Shown here piece by piece: positions 50,433 through 60,639 of a stretch of DNA of 64,000 nucleotides; position 1 is the stretch's first letter; every line of letters begins with the position of its first letter. Origin of the DNA: Aurelia coerulea (lineage: Eukaryota; Cnidaria; Scyphozoa; Semaeostomeae; Ulmaridae); the NCBI GenBank assembly GCA_039566865.1, contig CM076954.1, forward strand, positions 12,114,001 to 12,178,000, in the 5' to 3' direction. The notes beneath the pieces are model-generated. The model worked only from the letters and a program-made list of their open reading frames with translations, did no database searches and was not told the origin of the DNA. The position numbers and the translations under genes are program-made.

Positions 50433-51513
50433 CTCAATTAGTTCCACTAGATTTAGATATCAAGCGAATTTTAACATAGCATATATCAAAGTATTACACA
50501 TATCTCAATTGGTTGGACCTTGCAGAAAGAAAGAGACAACAGATTCTGTTTTCCAATGCAGGTCAATTGTTTCATAGCATTAAGCTATTGTCTCACAAAA
50601 ATTGGCTATTGTTTTTATCATTGCATCGAGAATACCTCTTTTGAATTCTTGAGAACCAATTTCGCAAATCTAGAGCTCTTGCCTTGAAGAAAACAGTCAC
50701 GGCACTGTTACAGTTTTGAAAGGAAATCAGGAAAGAAAAACCTATGTCACATGCAAATCTTCAAACTTTTTTGCGACAAAATTAGAACGATTTGAAACGG
50801 GCCCTTTGGCAGGAATGCTCCAAATAGGTTCTAGTAATTTAATATATTAATACCTAACACCTAGAATTACATAGATTTTTTGTTTTCAACTTTGAGTAGC
50901 AATTTTTCACGAAATTTGTCGTAAAAAGTAAGCATCAAAATAGTGTCCATCTACCCATGATCTTACCTTCAATATACAACATTTTCACATATGTTGAGCA
51001 CAACTAAATTGCTGACCATTTCGAACAAAAATCATGAAAATCGGTCTTTTCTAGGCTGATTTATGACACGTTAAAGTTGGCTCAAAACGCTATATTGCAC
51101 CGGAAATTCTAATGTAAACAACCACTTGAAATTTTGACAAACTTCAAATTCCATTTCTCATCATTGGATAGTCCGATTTTGAAAATTTTTGCTTTCTGTT
51201 AAGCCCAAGGATACCCTCTTTAATGGGGATGTAAAAATTTGCATGTTTTCGAAACTTCATTTTTTCCTATTTATTCCATAATTTCGTCGATCTGGATCAA
51301 AAAAGTCAGAAAAATTGAAAAGAAGGAAATCTTCAAACAAACAGCCGTCAAGGCGCAAGTGCAACAAATCAACTTTGCTAACAGCAACAACGACTTTAAC
51401 AACAACAACACAACAGAATGCTCCAGAAGATTCTTTTCGTTGTGCTTGTGTTGTGATAACGAAACGTGGTACAGAGGAAAAGGGCAAAAGGAAAGAAATA
51501 AAAGCGGCAGAAA

Positions 51514-52446
51514 ATGGAGTGCAAAAGTCTTGATGAACTCCTGAAGATCTCTTTGAAACTAACTGACGAAGAAATGAGGGAGTGGCCCACACATCAGAAA
51601 GAATTTGAACCAGAGAGGCAGAAATGGTTGAAGGAGGCCATTGAAAGCATCCTTCAAAATGAAGATCTAAAGATCCTGAAAGAGTGTTTGCAGATTTTGC
51701 ATCGTGGAGGTTATGATGAGATAGAGGAAGAAATTATCAAGAAAAAATCTAAGGCTTTAGATGACATAATTTTCCTTCTCGATTCTGATCACAATGCAAC
51801 TGACTTGCACCTCATTGGAGGGCTACCTATTATTTCTGGTTATCTGGGAAGTCCAGTGAGCTCACTGCGTTGGAGAGCTGCAGAGATTCTTGCCAATACT
51901 ACACAGAACAAACCAGTATGTCAACTAGCAGTAATGGACATTGGGGCGATAGGAAAACTTGTGGCACTGCTCAAAAATGATGATGTTGACATGGTTAAAG
52001 TTAAAGCCATCTTTGCATTATCGTGCATTACCAAAAACTGTGCTGCAGCAATAAAAAGTTTTGTGGATTCTGATGGAATGAATGCATTGATTGATGCCTT
52101 GAATAGTGACTTTGAAAAGATTAAATTGAAAGCATCATTTATGTTGATCAGCTTAACATTTGATGATGAATCAATCATTCACAAGATGGTATCAGCAAAC
52201 ATTGTTCCTTTGTTGATCTCAATGCTAAAAGGCAAGCATAATGCAGTGCATGGTCACATTACCAGACTGCTACTTGAAATTGTGTCAAAAAGCAAACATG
52301 CAGTCTTGCAGTGTAAGATGCCAGATTATTTACTGAAGCGACTTCTAACTGGTAGGAAAGAAGAATTGCAGGTTGAAGATCCAGAGCAATTTGAAGATGA
52401 GATTAAACATTGTAGTAAGATACTCACAATATGCTTTCAGTCTTAA
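51514..52446 (+). CDS. HSPBP1: HSPBP1/Fes1-type Hsp70 nucleotide exchange factor
   Basis: 310 aa, no intron. The N-terminal Fes1 region (residues 1-50: LLKISLKLTDEEMREWPTHQ, then WLKEAIESI) is followed by armadillo-type helical repeats (about 90-280) with the family signatures SLRWRAAEILANTTQN and VKVKAIFALSCI, and a C-terminal helix ending KILTICFQS. Family members bind the Hsp70 ATPase domain in the cytosol and release ADP. The length is near fungal Fes1 and shorter than mammalian HSPBP1, which has an extra N-terminal tail. The ATG has a good context (GAAAATGG), and an in-frame TAA lies 13-15 bases upstream. The mammalian gene has many introns, so this is a single-exon locus or a retrocopy, but it is uninterrupted. 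Confidence 0.93.
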   Translation: MECKSLDELLKISLKLTDEEMREWPTHQKEFEPERQKWLKEAIESILQNEDLKILKECLQILHRGGYDEIEEEIIKKKSKALDDIIFLLDSDHNATDLHLIGGLPIISGYLGSPVSSLRWRAAEILANTTQNKPVCQLAVMDIGAIGKLVALLKNDDVDMVKVKAIFALSCITKNCAAAIKSFVDSDGMNALIDALNSDFEKIKLKASFMLISLTFDDESIIHKMVSANIVPLLISMLKGKHNAVHGHITRLLLEIVSKSKHAVLQCKMPDYLLKRLLTGRKEELQVEDPEQFEDEIKHCSKILTICFQS

Positions 52447-53284
52447 GCCATCCCTGCTGTCCCTGCAGTATGCAGGTGCTTTGCAGCAAATATGGTTTCA
52501 AATGTTTTGAGCATTGTTTCACCTTGTGTATGTGGGCTTGCATTTAAAGATGAAAACTGTTAACAAAACAGAGTATGATTAGCTGATAATCTGTTCCATT
52601 GTTTGCAATATGATATTTTCCCTCCATTTTGTTGTTTCTTTGTTTTCGCTGCTTTTTTATGCCAGAAACCAACAGCAGTTCAAATTCAGCGATAAATGCA
52701 CTCAAAAGTTATTAGGGGTTACTCAAGTTTCAAAAAGTTTACACCAAAGAACAAAATTTTCACAATTGCATTTCAAAGATCTTTGATTGTAACTGTCCGT
52801 GGAATGCAACTTGGTATTGTCATGTGATGAGATGGTTATCTCTGACAACAGCTCTGGTCTCAAATGATCATAATTGTTATGTACAGACAGATGATACTTT
52901 TTTGTGTATCATTAGGAAGGAGCATCCGCAAAGGGCTCATTACTAAGCTAAGCAAACCATCCCTACTGGCACCTCATCCCAAGTGCTTTGAGCTTTTCCC
53001 CATGGAGGGAAGTGCACATAACATTTCAGGATGTGCATTTGTTACACATGTTACAAGCATAAATTCTAAAGAGATTCGGATGCATAGAAACATAGATACA
53101 CATGGTTACAAGCATAGATACACATATGAACCTCCACATGTGGCAATATCAAATTCACAAGCTTTATTATCAAATTCAATACGACAAGGCACCTCCTCAA
53201 GCTTACATATATCTAACATTAAAAACAAACCAAAGAAATATAAATCGTTTTTCTGCAAGATAAGGATTTCATTCCATTCTGCAA

Positions 53285-53290
53285 AATAAA
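53285..53290 (+). terminator. Candidate polyadenylation signal for HSPBP1
   Basis: AATAAA about 840 bp after the stop codon, in AT-rich sequence. It precedes the YPEL5 start by about 560 bp and could end the HSPBP1 3' UTR. Not proven. Confidence 0.35.
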
Positions 53291-53853
53291 AATTTAAAAT
53301 GTTTTTGAAAATATGTAATTGTAAACTGCACTTGGTATAGCATTAAAATAACTGGTTTTGCTGACAGCGGTTATCGTTGAGGAATTTAACTAAGATGACA
53401 AGGTATACCCTATCAGTCAAAATATGCTGACTCATGGTTCTGGATGGTGCATCTGATTGGCTAGACGTTCATTGTGAAATGAAATTGATCACATGAAACC
53501 CATTGTGCAACTGCAGGTCCATTTAGTTTGTTGGGAGTGATAATTGATCTTTCTCACATGGGTCACATGATACACAGCAAAGCAGGTCTATTTATCATGA
53601 TTCAATGCCTTTATAAGGTTGCAGTATCATAACTTAAACAATTTCAAAATATCAAATATGATTTCAACACATTCTACGCATCTACTTGTAGTTCTCATTT
53701 TCCATGCAATGAATTCATTACTGCGGAGGCGCGGTGACAGCAACAACAACATTATCAAAGAAACCAAAACAACGACTTGGAAAATTTTGTGCAATTTTTT
53801 TATGGCGGACGCGAAGGAAGGCAAGCTGTTGTTGGAAAAAGAAAATAAACAGG

Positions 53854-53952
53854 ATGGGAAGAGTATTTCTTGATCATCCTGGTGGAACAAGGCTCTTTTC
53901 TTGTGCAAATTGTGATACTGTACTGACAAACAGAAACGAGCTTATTTCTGTG
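53854..53952 (+). CDS. YPEL5: Yippee-like protein YPEL5, coding exon 1
   Basis: 33 codons beginning [20 protein letters not shown], the highly conserved start of YPEL5-type yippee proteins, with the first zinc-binding pair Cys-x2-Cys (residues 17 and 20) and TNRNELIS. The exon ends at GTG|GTAAGTATC, a consensus donor in phase 0. Exon 2 starts at 59596. Yippee proteins are small zinc-binding proteins; YPEL5 associates with the CTLH ubiquitin ligase and centrosome/spindle in mammals. The remaining C-terminal exon(s), with the second cysteine pair, must lie right of 64000. The upstream ~100 bp are CAACAA-rich, likely 5' UTR. Confidence 0.93.
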
Positions 53953-54390
53953 GTAAGTATCTACTTTATTTACGCTCACAACCATAGATCGGTAGGCCTG
54001 TGTGTGTGCGAGTTGCTATCTGATTCTTTTTGCCTTCCCACAAAATATTTGCATTTCTAAATGTTTCGTGCTTGTCAGTAGTGAGTCAACTATGTCATCC
54101 TTTGGTTGAACAAGTAAATAAATCCTGTAATACCAGAAAATACGTTTCTGGAACAGTTTCGTTGACATTTTTCGTCAAACGTAAAATTGCTCCGCTAGTC
54201 GAGATTTGCTTTCCGCTTTGCTTTGAAAGAAGCTGTGTGGTGTGCGATTTCATCACCGGAAGATGTTTACAGTGGTCCGAACTGTCTCATAAATTAGAAC
54301 AACAAAGAAAAAATTGGGCTGCAAATATTTTTTTGAAAGAAACTAAGGATTAAGGTCCAGGACTGGTAGGCAGTATTTTTTGGCAATTTT

Positions 54391-54605
54391 CCAGGTTGGA
54401 AAACATGCATGATTTGGCCTACGCGTAGTAGCGAGTGAAACAAATTTGAAGGTGCGAGCTGCGAGTAGACTTTAAAAAGCTGCGAGAGATGCAAAATTAA
54501 CAATAGGTCTTTTGTTCTTACCTGCGAGAACCTTTTATTATGGCTGCGAGTAGCGAGTTTGACACAATTCTATAGTTGCGAGTGAATGCAAGTTTTCCAA
54601 CCTGG
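54391..54605. mobile_element. 215-bp MITE in YPEL5 intron 1, 8-bp duplication GCAATTTT
   Basis: GCAATTTT flanks exactly (54383-54390, 54606-54613). The ends CCAGGTTGGAAAAC and GTTTTCCAACCTGG are perfect inverts. The interior repeats TGCGAG or AGCGAG about ten times on one strand. It is non-autonomous; the 8-bp duplication is compatible with hAT. Confidence 0.85.
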
Positions 54606-55027
54606 GCAATTTTGCTGCCAAAAGTTTCTAACATGTTTCTTATATTTTTAAGGCTGGAAGTGTAGAGTTGATTTTGTTTTGTCTAATACAGTAAACAACA
54701 TAATTTGCACTCAAAATAATGTTCAAACAGTTGCTGTAACCCTACAGTTGCAAAAATGTTTGAGTGCGATAGGATTATTAGGGTTGTTTCTTAACTTTCA
54801 AAAAATTCAGCCTTTTTCAGTTCTTATAAGCGGTTAATTTACCCTTGCAAATCGATTTTTAACAACTTTTCTCTCTTCCAAATCGTTGTTATCCTCAGGA
54901 CCTATTCCTATCTGTACAAACGGCTTCTTTAGATCCCTGTAATTCAACAACAATTCGTCATGTTTCTCAATAACATGTCATAAATCTGTGGCTGTAAGAG
55001 AGGTCCTATTTCCAAACACTCATTTGA

Positions 55028-55612
55028 GGAAGGAGGAAACAAAGACAGATTTTGTAAGACAATAGCATGAGTTGCTTTTGTTGACACCTGAATTCAAAGC
55101 GATTAGCAATCGCAAACAAAAGAAATTCTCTCAACTAGTTTTTCCGCAAAACCACAAAAGTTTCTCTGATGCCCAGGTAGATAGCGCACTCGTTGTGCAT
55201 ATATTGAAAGAAGCAGGATATATCTACACATCTACCTCAGACATATTATTTATTTCACTCAGAAGCTGAGCAGTAAGTGTTTTAATTACACCCAAAAATA
55301 TAAGAGATTTGAATCGCCTCACGATCGGCTTTTGAACCAAACAAATTAAATGCCTAAGGTAGATGTGTAGATATACCCCTCTCCTTTTGTTCTACGCTCA
55401 TGTTTGCTCTTAAAACGATTTCTGGAATGCACAACGAGTGAGCTAGCTACCTGGTTTTCAGAGCAATTTTTGCGGCTTTTTTTATTTTGAATTTCTTGTT
55501 GGGAGAATTTCCTTTGTCTGTGACCGCTAATCGCTTTGAATTGCGGTGTCAATTGAAAGCAACTCATGCTATTGTCTTAAAAAATCTCCTTGTTGAAGGA
55601 GGAAGGAATCTG
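55028..55612. repeat. 585-bp inverted repeat in YPEL5 intron 1
   Basis: Arms 55028-55260 and 55340-55612 are inverted copies with several indels (for example AAGACAATAGCATGAGTTGC at 55050 against its inverse at 55560). Both arms translate to similar peptides (LTPEFKAIS and LTPQFKAIS; LVVH; GYIYTST), which hints at former coding sequence. It abuts the BEL/Pao remnant. Confidence 0.75.
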
Positions 55613-55679
55613 GGAGTTTTCTTTTGCAGAACAATTATTTGCAGTTTGGTTGTCTCTGCTTCTTCACGTATTGCAGCTT

Positions 55680-57480
55680 GATGTGGAGCATAATATGGTA
55701 TAACTTTTTCTGTTACATCTGTTGGCACTGGCTCTAGAATACCTTCCTTTGCCTGATTCTGCATTATTTTATGGTTCTCATCTAGTTTGCTTACTTTTTC
55801 AAACCTTTTTGTCATGCTTCTCAATCTGGCTAGCGAGGACAATGGTCTTCTTTCTATGGTAACCTCCTTGAATTTGTTCCAGCGGGTAATCTCTGTCTTG
55901 GTGAAAACTCTCATCTTGTTTCCTGTTGTCTGTTAAGCCTAGAAGATGCATGGAACACATTTGCTCAAACTCCTTCTTGAAGAATTGAGAAAGAAGTTCT
56001 TCTGTTGCTCTAGTGTTAATGACACACTGCTTTTTCTGACAATGCCAAACCCAAGATAGTCAGTTTAGCTTAAGGATCCTTGTAAGGATTGCGACCAAGG
56101 ATGCCAGGCTCGTTTGATTTTATCATTTGGTAATGAGCAACTCCCAGACTTAGAGGAACTGGTAATCGCTTGTTTCCTCATCGCTGAACATCAGCCTTCG
56201 CAAATGATGGCTTTTCTTTTTAATCTCCTGTATTCTTTGGTTTGGAACAGGAACATTACGTTAAAATCTCTTTCTCTCCGTTGATACAGTCTAAATTGAT
56301 TTTGAAATCTTCAAAGGATTGTGATGTTATAAATTTCCATTCGCTTTTTCACAGTCCCGTACATCTGTTCATGATCTGTTCGATTATTTCGTCTCGGCTT
56401 GCTTTGGCTTCACGTTCAAATCCGTTATCAATTTTGTGCAGATATACTGTATGAACTACCTGCCCCAGTCCCAAGCAGAATGCGAGCATTATTCCAATTG
56501 ACTTTTGCTGTGACGATTGGGTGCAATGATGCACGCTGGTTGACCGCTCCTTGGCCCCCAGGGGGTACTTCACTAAAAATTCATACAGGGGTGTGCGCCG
56601 CCAGGATTTCTGTTATGACCCAATCCAGAATTTTGGTCAGATATTGATACCCTATCCCAGAGTATAGGTCAGATTTTGATACCCAATCCCAGAATTTTTG
56701 AGGAAGTAACAAAGAACAATTCAACGTTTAATAGCATTAAATTTCAAGGCGAAAGAACGGATTTCCTCTCAGTTATGGTCACAAGCAGAACAAATCTGTT
56801 CTGAATCAATGGGGACATTCAACACCCATCACCAGAATTGTTAGTATAACAGTTAACCCCAATCCCAGAAAATTCCAAGTGAAAGTATTACCCCAATCAC
56901 AGAAATTTTCCAGTAAAAGTATACCCCATTCCCAGAATTTTCAGGCCAAAAACTACCCAAAACTGGCGCACATCCCCGTCTGACCCGATAGTGATAGTAC
57001 TTGGCCATTTTAAACAGTATTTTCCGATGGCTTTTCAGCAGGCTGTATGGGTAATATGATGGCATCACATAGCGAAGTGTGGTGTTTGCTGCCAGAATTC
57101 AAGCATCCGTCCCTTTAATGCTGCTGTCTGTCCAAATCCGGTGCAGTTTTAATTCATAGCTTGCTTTTCCTCCAGAGATCTCTCCTCGTTTTGATACCCA
57201 TTACCTTGTTGCAATATATTCCTTCATGACTCTTCTTTGCTATCCTGATTGATTTGCAAGTAGCAATTTCTCGCCATCCCTTTTCCATTCTTGCATTATC
57301 CTTTAGTTTGCTGTTTTAAAAACTTTCTGTTAGCAAGGGGTTTCTATCAACATACTTGTATTCTCGGTGAGCTCTTCCAGGCCCCATTCCTCCCATTGAT
57401 CATCTCTTTGAATTATTAACTCTCGTACCAGTCCCAATTTATCCATGAGTAAATACATGTAACTCTGGGCGCCTCAACAG
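55680..57480 (-). pseudogene. BEL/Pao retrotransposon remnant (gag - protease - RT start)
   Basis: Minus-strand pieces in genome order. Gag-like at 57480-57330 (LGLVRELIIQRDDQWEEWGL). Retropepsin-like at 56530-56430 (KVNWNNARILLGTGAGSSYS), where the family has D-T-G and here the Asp is Gly. The start of the RT region is at 55914-55690 (RLRSMTKRFEKVSK, EGILEPVPTD, APHQAAIREEAETTKLQII), typical of BEL/Pao. The catalytic RT core, integrase and LTRs are not found; the piece stops at the inverted repeat. A foldback MITE (56551-57005) is inserted between gag and protease. Inactive. Confidence 0.7.
56551..57005. mobile_element. GGGGGTACTTC-type foldback MITE in the BEL remnant
   Basis: The left end GGCCCCCAGGGGGTACTTCA and right end GATAGTGATAGTACTTGGCC are diverged inverts, with GGGTGTGCGCC facing GGCGCACATCCCC further in. 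The interior repeats CCCAATCCCAGAATTTT-type phrases on both sides. Related by termini to the MITE at 33032. Confidence 0.7.
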
Positions 57481-58209
57481 ATTATCATAAGATTTGTGCA
57501 CGTCTCGAAGCTTAAAGGGCATATGTCATGAAGCTGATTGGTTCATGCAATACAGTTCTCTCTATTGTTTATTACAAAGCACAGGATCGAGACTGAATTT
57601 TCATTGCAATAAAAAACCATTCATGAAACAGAAATGAAAAGTCTCGAAACAATGGAATTCCACTCTAAATTTGTTTGTTGTATTAATCAATTGCTAATGT
57701 GACATATGTGCTTTAAGTCCTCGGTGAATGGCAAGGAGCATCTCTAATTCCTTGATCAAAGATGAAAGATCCCACAGTTTGCCTCGAGAATGTGCTTTGT
57801 CTCGCAGTACCCTTCAAATGTGTGTGCTGAGCCTAAAATATCTTCCCATGGTTTTTCTCGCACAAGTTCTAATGAATAGCTAAAACTGCTAATTTCTGCT
57901 AGGGTTAATAGCACTAATATAAAAGAAAGGAAATAAAATGGACCCTAATAATTAAGAACAGAGGCACTTGTGTAGCTAATGGAATGCTAAAATTATTATG
58001 CATAATCTTAAACAATAGAATGTCGAAATACAATATGGATAAGAACGTAATTCACCCAAACCAAATAGGCTATCAATAAAACTGTTGAATAAAACCGATC
58101 ACATATTTACCCGGGAATCACTTATAAACAAACATGTGCAAGATAAATCAAAACAAAAAGTTCACTGAATGCGCAGTTAAATCAGGTTCATAACATGGAC
58201 AGTTTTTTA
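57481..58209. other. Intronic, no gene recognised
   Basis: AT-rich sequence of YPEL5 intron 1 between the BEL remnant and the LINE fragment. No open frame with a recognisable domain. Confidence 0.4.
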
Positions 58210-59340
58210 AATTTTTCAGAGGAATCCATCAAGGATGTCCCCTTAGCCCCAGATTATTCAACATTTACATTTAATGACTTGATTGATGAATTCGAAAAAG
58301 CAAATTCCACCCCATTGATATTGAAGGATAAAAAATTAGCTGTCTTATAAATGCAGATGACATTGTCATTCTTTCCAGTTCACATAAAGGCTTGCAAGAT
58401 TGTCTTGACACACCAACTCAAAATCTGAATACATGACATAAGTAATAAAATATGAATACAACAAGAATTTCTTCATTGACAATACACCATTGGAAATGTT
58501 ACAGAATATATATACTTAGGAATAAATGTTGATGCAAGAACGTTCATTTAAAGAAACTTTAGAAATGTTGAGCTGTAAAGCACACATGGCAATCTTTGCC
58601 TTAAACAGTCGTTATCAACTTAAGCGTCTACCAGTCCAAGTTGCCTTAAAATTTTTGATAGCACCATTACAAAAGATTGCTTCATAGTCCCGCCCTGGTC
58701 CACTTAAATAGACCAAGGCTAAGGGCTTTGTGTCCATTTTTGATTAAAAAGTCCAACTTTGTAATCTAAGAGGGGGCTCCAGGTCAGTCAGAAAGAAAGT
58801 CAGAAAGAAAGTAAGGTAGTCATGCTCGTTAAAGCAATTGATTAACGTTTTACCTCTACTAATTGGCACTGAAATAAAGAAAGCGCACAGAAAGCGCACA
58901 CAAGACAGAAGTTTCTCGCGATCCTATAGCAACATTTGATTTAACATTAGTATGTATCGATCAATCAAGACATTTGCAGCATTTGTATGGAAGTATAGGT
59001 ATAAATGGCTTTCTCTTTGCGCAACAGACATCTCGTCTTAAATTGCCATACTCTGTAGACTGGCCAAGCAAGCAAGCAGGCAAGCAATATTTGATAACAC
59101 GGGCTAGATTTCTTGAGCTATACAGCTGATGTGGATCTAAGAAAACTTTTGCCAGGAATAAATGTACCAAAAATTTAAATTTCAAACAATTTCTGAAAAA
59201 TTTAGTGATCCAGCAAACGTATTACGATTTTGGCACATCCACTATTGAAGGAAATTATTCTGAAACAGTTATTGTACCAATAAATTCCAAAAACACGTGA
59301 CCTTATTCCTGTTTTCTAATCCTTTCAATTTCCTTTTGCA
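58210..59340 (+). pseudogene. LINE copy G, highly decayed RT fragment
   Basis: The plus strand reads FFRGIHQGCPLSPRLF (58213), NDLIDEFEKANSTPLILK, then INADDIVILSSSHKGLQDC (58348), the RT B and catalytic blocks of an L1/RTE-like wording (RQGCPLSP type), distinct from the other LINEs here. C-terminal traces (TFAAFVWKYRYKWLS) continue after the 58739-58945 repeat insertion. Stops and frameshifts are numerous. Confidence 0.6.
58739..58945 (-). repeat. ~200-bp dispersed repeat, copy 2 (inverse of 37797-38001)
   Basis: Roughly 92 percent identical to the first copy. It begins TGATTAAAAAGTCCAACTTT and includes GAAAGAAAGTCAGAAAGAAAG. It interrupts LINE copy G, so it is a mobile sequence and younger than that LINE. 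Confidence 0.75.
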
Positions 59341-59595
59341 GTGTAGATGTATTTTTGTCTCAATGAGGCACACATTCTATAACCCGAATTTTATTAGACA
59401 TTTTGGATGAGAAGGACAGAGAGGATTATTATGATAACATCAATATTATGTTTTGTGTCAAAAAATTATTTATATCCAGTCTGTTACAGTATTTCTAACT
59501 GAAATTGAAAGGTTATGCTGTAATATACAGCATAACCTTGTTCAGTATATCAGCAAGTCAGTCTTTTTCATTATATACAAATTTTTCTCCTGCAG

Positions 59596-59639
59596 AAATT
59601 CACAGGTGCTACAGGGAGAGCATTTCTGTTTCACAAAGT
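59596..59639 (+). CDS. YPEL5: YPEL5 coding exon 2
   Basis: 44 bp: acceptor TTTTTCTCCTGCAG, then KFTGATGRAFLFHK plus GT, then donor GTAAGTATC. The phase-0 entry matches exon 1 and the two leftover bases match exon 3. The peptide is the conserved FTGATGRAFLF block of the yippee fold. Intron 1 is 5.6 kb and full of mobile elements. Confidence 0.93.
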
Positions 59640-59667
59640 GTAAGTATCATTACATATAGTTAACTAG

Positions 59668-59745
59668 ACCGGTTGTCTCAAAAAATGTACTCCCGTTTGA
59701 GAAGTCACCAACATTTGATTACACGACCGATCTTCATTTTTTTTT
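59668..59745. mobile_element. Solo terminus of the CCGGGTG foldback family
   Basis: ACCGGTTGTCTCAAAAAATG then TACTCCCGTTTGA repeats the left end of the 345-1119 element. No matching right end is evident. It may be a truncated copy interrupted or replaced by the next element. Confidence 0.5.
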
Positions 59746-59784
59746 GTCAAGTAGAGCAGAGACCAAATTATTTTCCAAGATATA

Positions 59785-60632
59785 CCGGGTGCGCCAAAAT
59801 AAACTATGCACTTTTGGCAGGCCACGATAAATCGTACACATAACCGATTTTGAAGATTTATGACTTCATTTTTAGCAGAAAGCCTGAATTAGATTATAGG
59901 AGTTTTTGCAAATTTTTCTCGTTTTGAGTTTTTAGAACTACAAGCGAGTTTCTTAAAATTTTCGTTTTCGAAAACACTGAAAACGGTCAAAAACGTCGAT
60001 CAAATTTTCTAAAGGATCGACATGAATGGACAAAGAGAAAACTTTTTCGTGGTGATTTGGGATTTAGAAATCGATTAATTATGAGCTGCTGTACGAGAGT
60101 TCGTACTATCTTGGGAGAAATGTAATAATATTGTCAAGGATATAAAGAAATGTCTTTGCTTTTGTAATGTCATTGAATTTATGCTTTGGTGCAGGTTGTG
60201 TTCCTGTGTCAAAGAGGTTAAAAAGACAAACGAGGAAGCGTCATTTGTGATGGCTTTTGGGCGGCACTTTATTATTAATACTACAGAATTTTGCAATAGG
60301 CCAATCGTTGAAATAACGCTCGTGCAGAAGTTTGCAATAATCAATTTCCAAATTCATAAATCATGCTGAAAACGTTTTCTCTTTGTCCATTTATGTTGAG
60401 TCTTTAGAACATTTTATCAGCGTTTTTTTTATCTTTTTCAGTGTTTTCGAAAACGAAACTTTTAATAACTCGCTTGAAGCTCTAAAAACTGAAAATGGAA
60501 AAATTTTGCAAAAAATCCTACAATCTAATAAAGAGTTTCTGCTAAAGATTAAGTCATAAATCTTCAAAATCCGTCCAGTGTACGATTTATCGTGGCCTGC
60601 CAAACGTGCATGGTTTATTTTCGTGCACCCGG
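59785..60632. mobile_element. 848-bp foldback MITE in YPEL5 intron 2, TA context
   Basis: The left end CCGGGTGCGCCAAAATAAAC and right end GTTTATTTTCGTGCACCCGG are inverts; the arms extend through AGGCCACGATAAATCGTACA for about 300 bp and include the AAAACGAAA- and CGTTTTC-rich parts. TA precedes the left end and CA follows the right. Flanking GACCAAAT words are also inverted, so the repeat may extend outside. No ORF. Confidence 0.75.
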
Positions 60633-60639
60633 CAGCTGA

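Larger units (their letters stand above)
48824..51282. repeat. 2.46-kb palindrome, ~98 percent arm identity, upstream of HSPBP1
   Basis: Arms 48824-50040 and 50065-51282 are inverted copies. The outer words are GGAATGAATAGGAAAAAATG and an inverse with one change. Long runs are identical (for example 90 bp around 49060/51045), and the few differences include GTGCAGTGTAGC against GTGCAATATAGC. The centre (about 50020-50085) pairs TTAATTTGGAC with GTCCGAATTAA around CCATGGCAAATGAA. Each arm encodes the same peptide, and the right end lies about 230 bp from the HSPBP1 start codon. Transposon or rearrangement; no clear target duplication. Confidence 0.85.

Noticed and set aside
15148..51282. Palindromes as pure assembly fold-backs.
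   Set aside because: Scattered substitutions (about 2-4 percent), unequal loops and different outer flanks argue for real DNA, although spanning reads are still the decisive test.
55680..57480. Endogenous retrovirus.
   Set aside because: Gag, protease and RT wording is BEL/Pao; no envelope-like sequence or LTR was seen.
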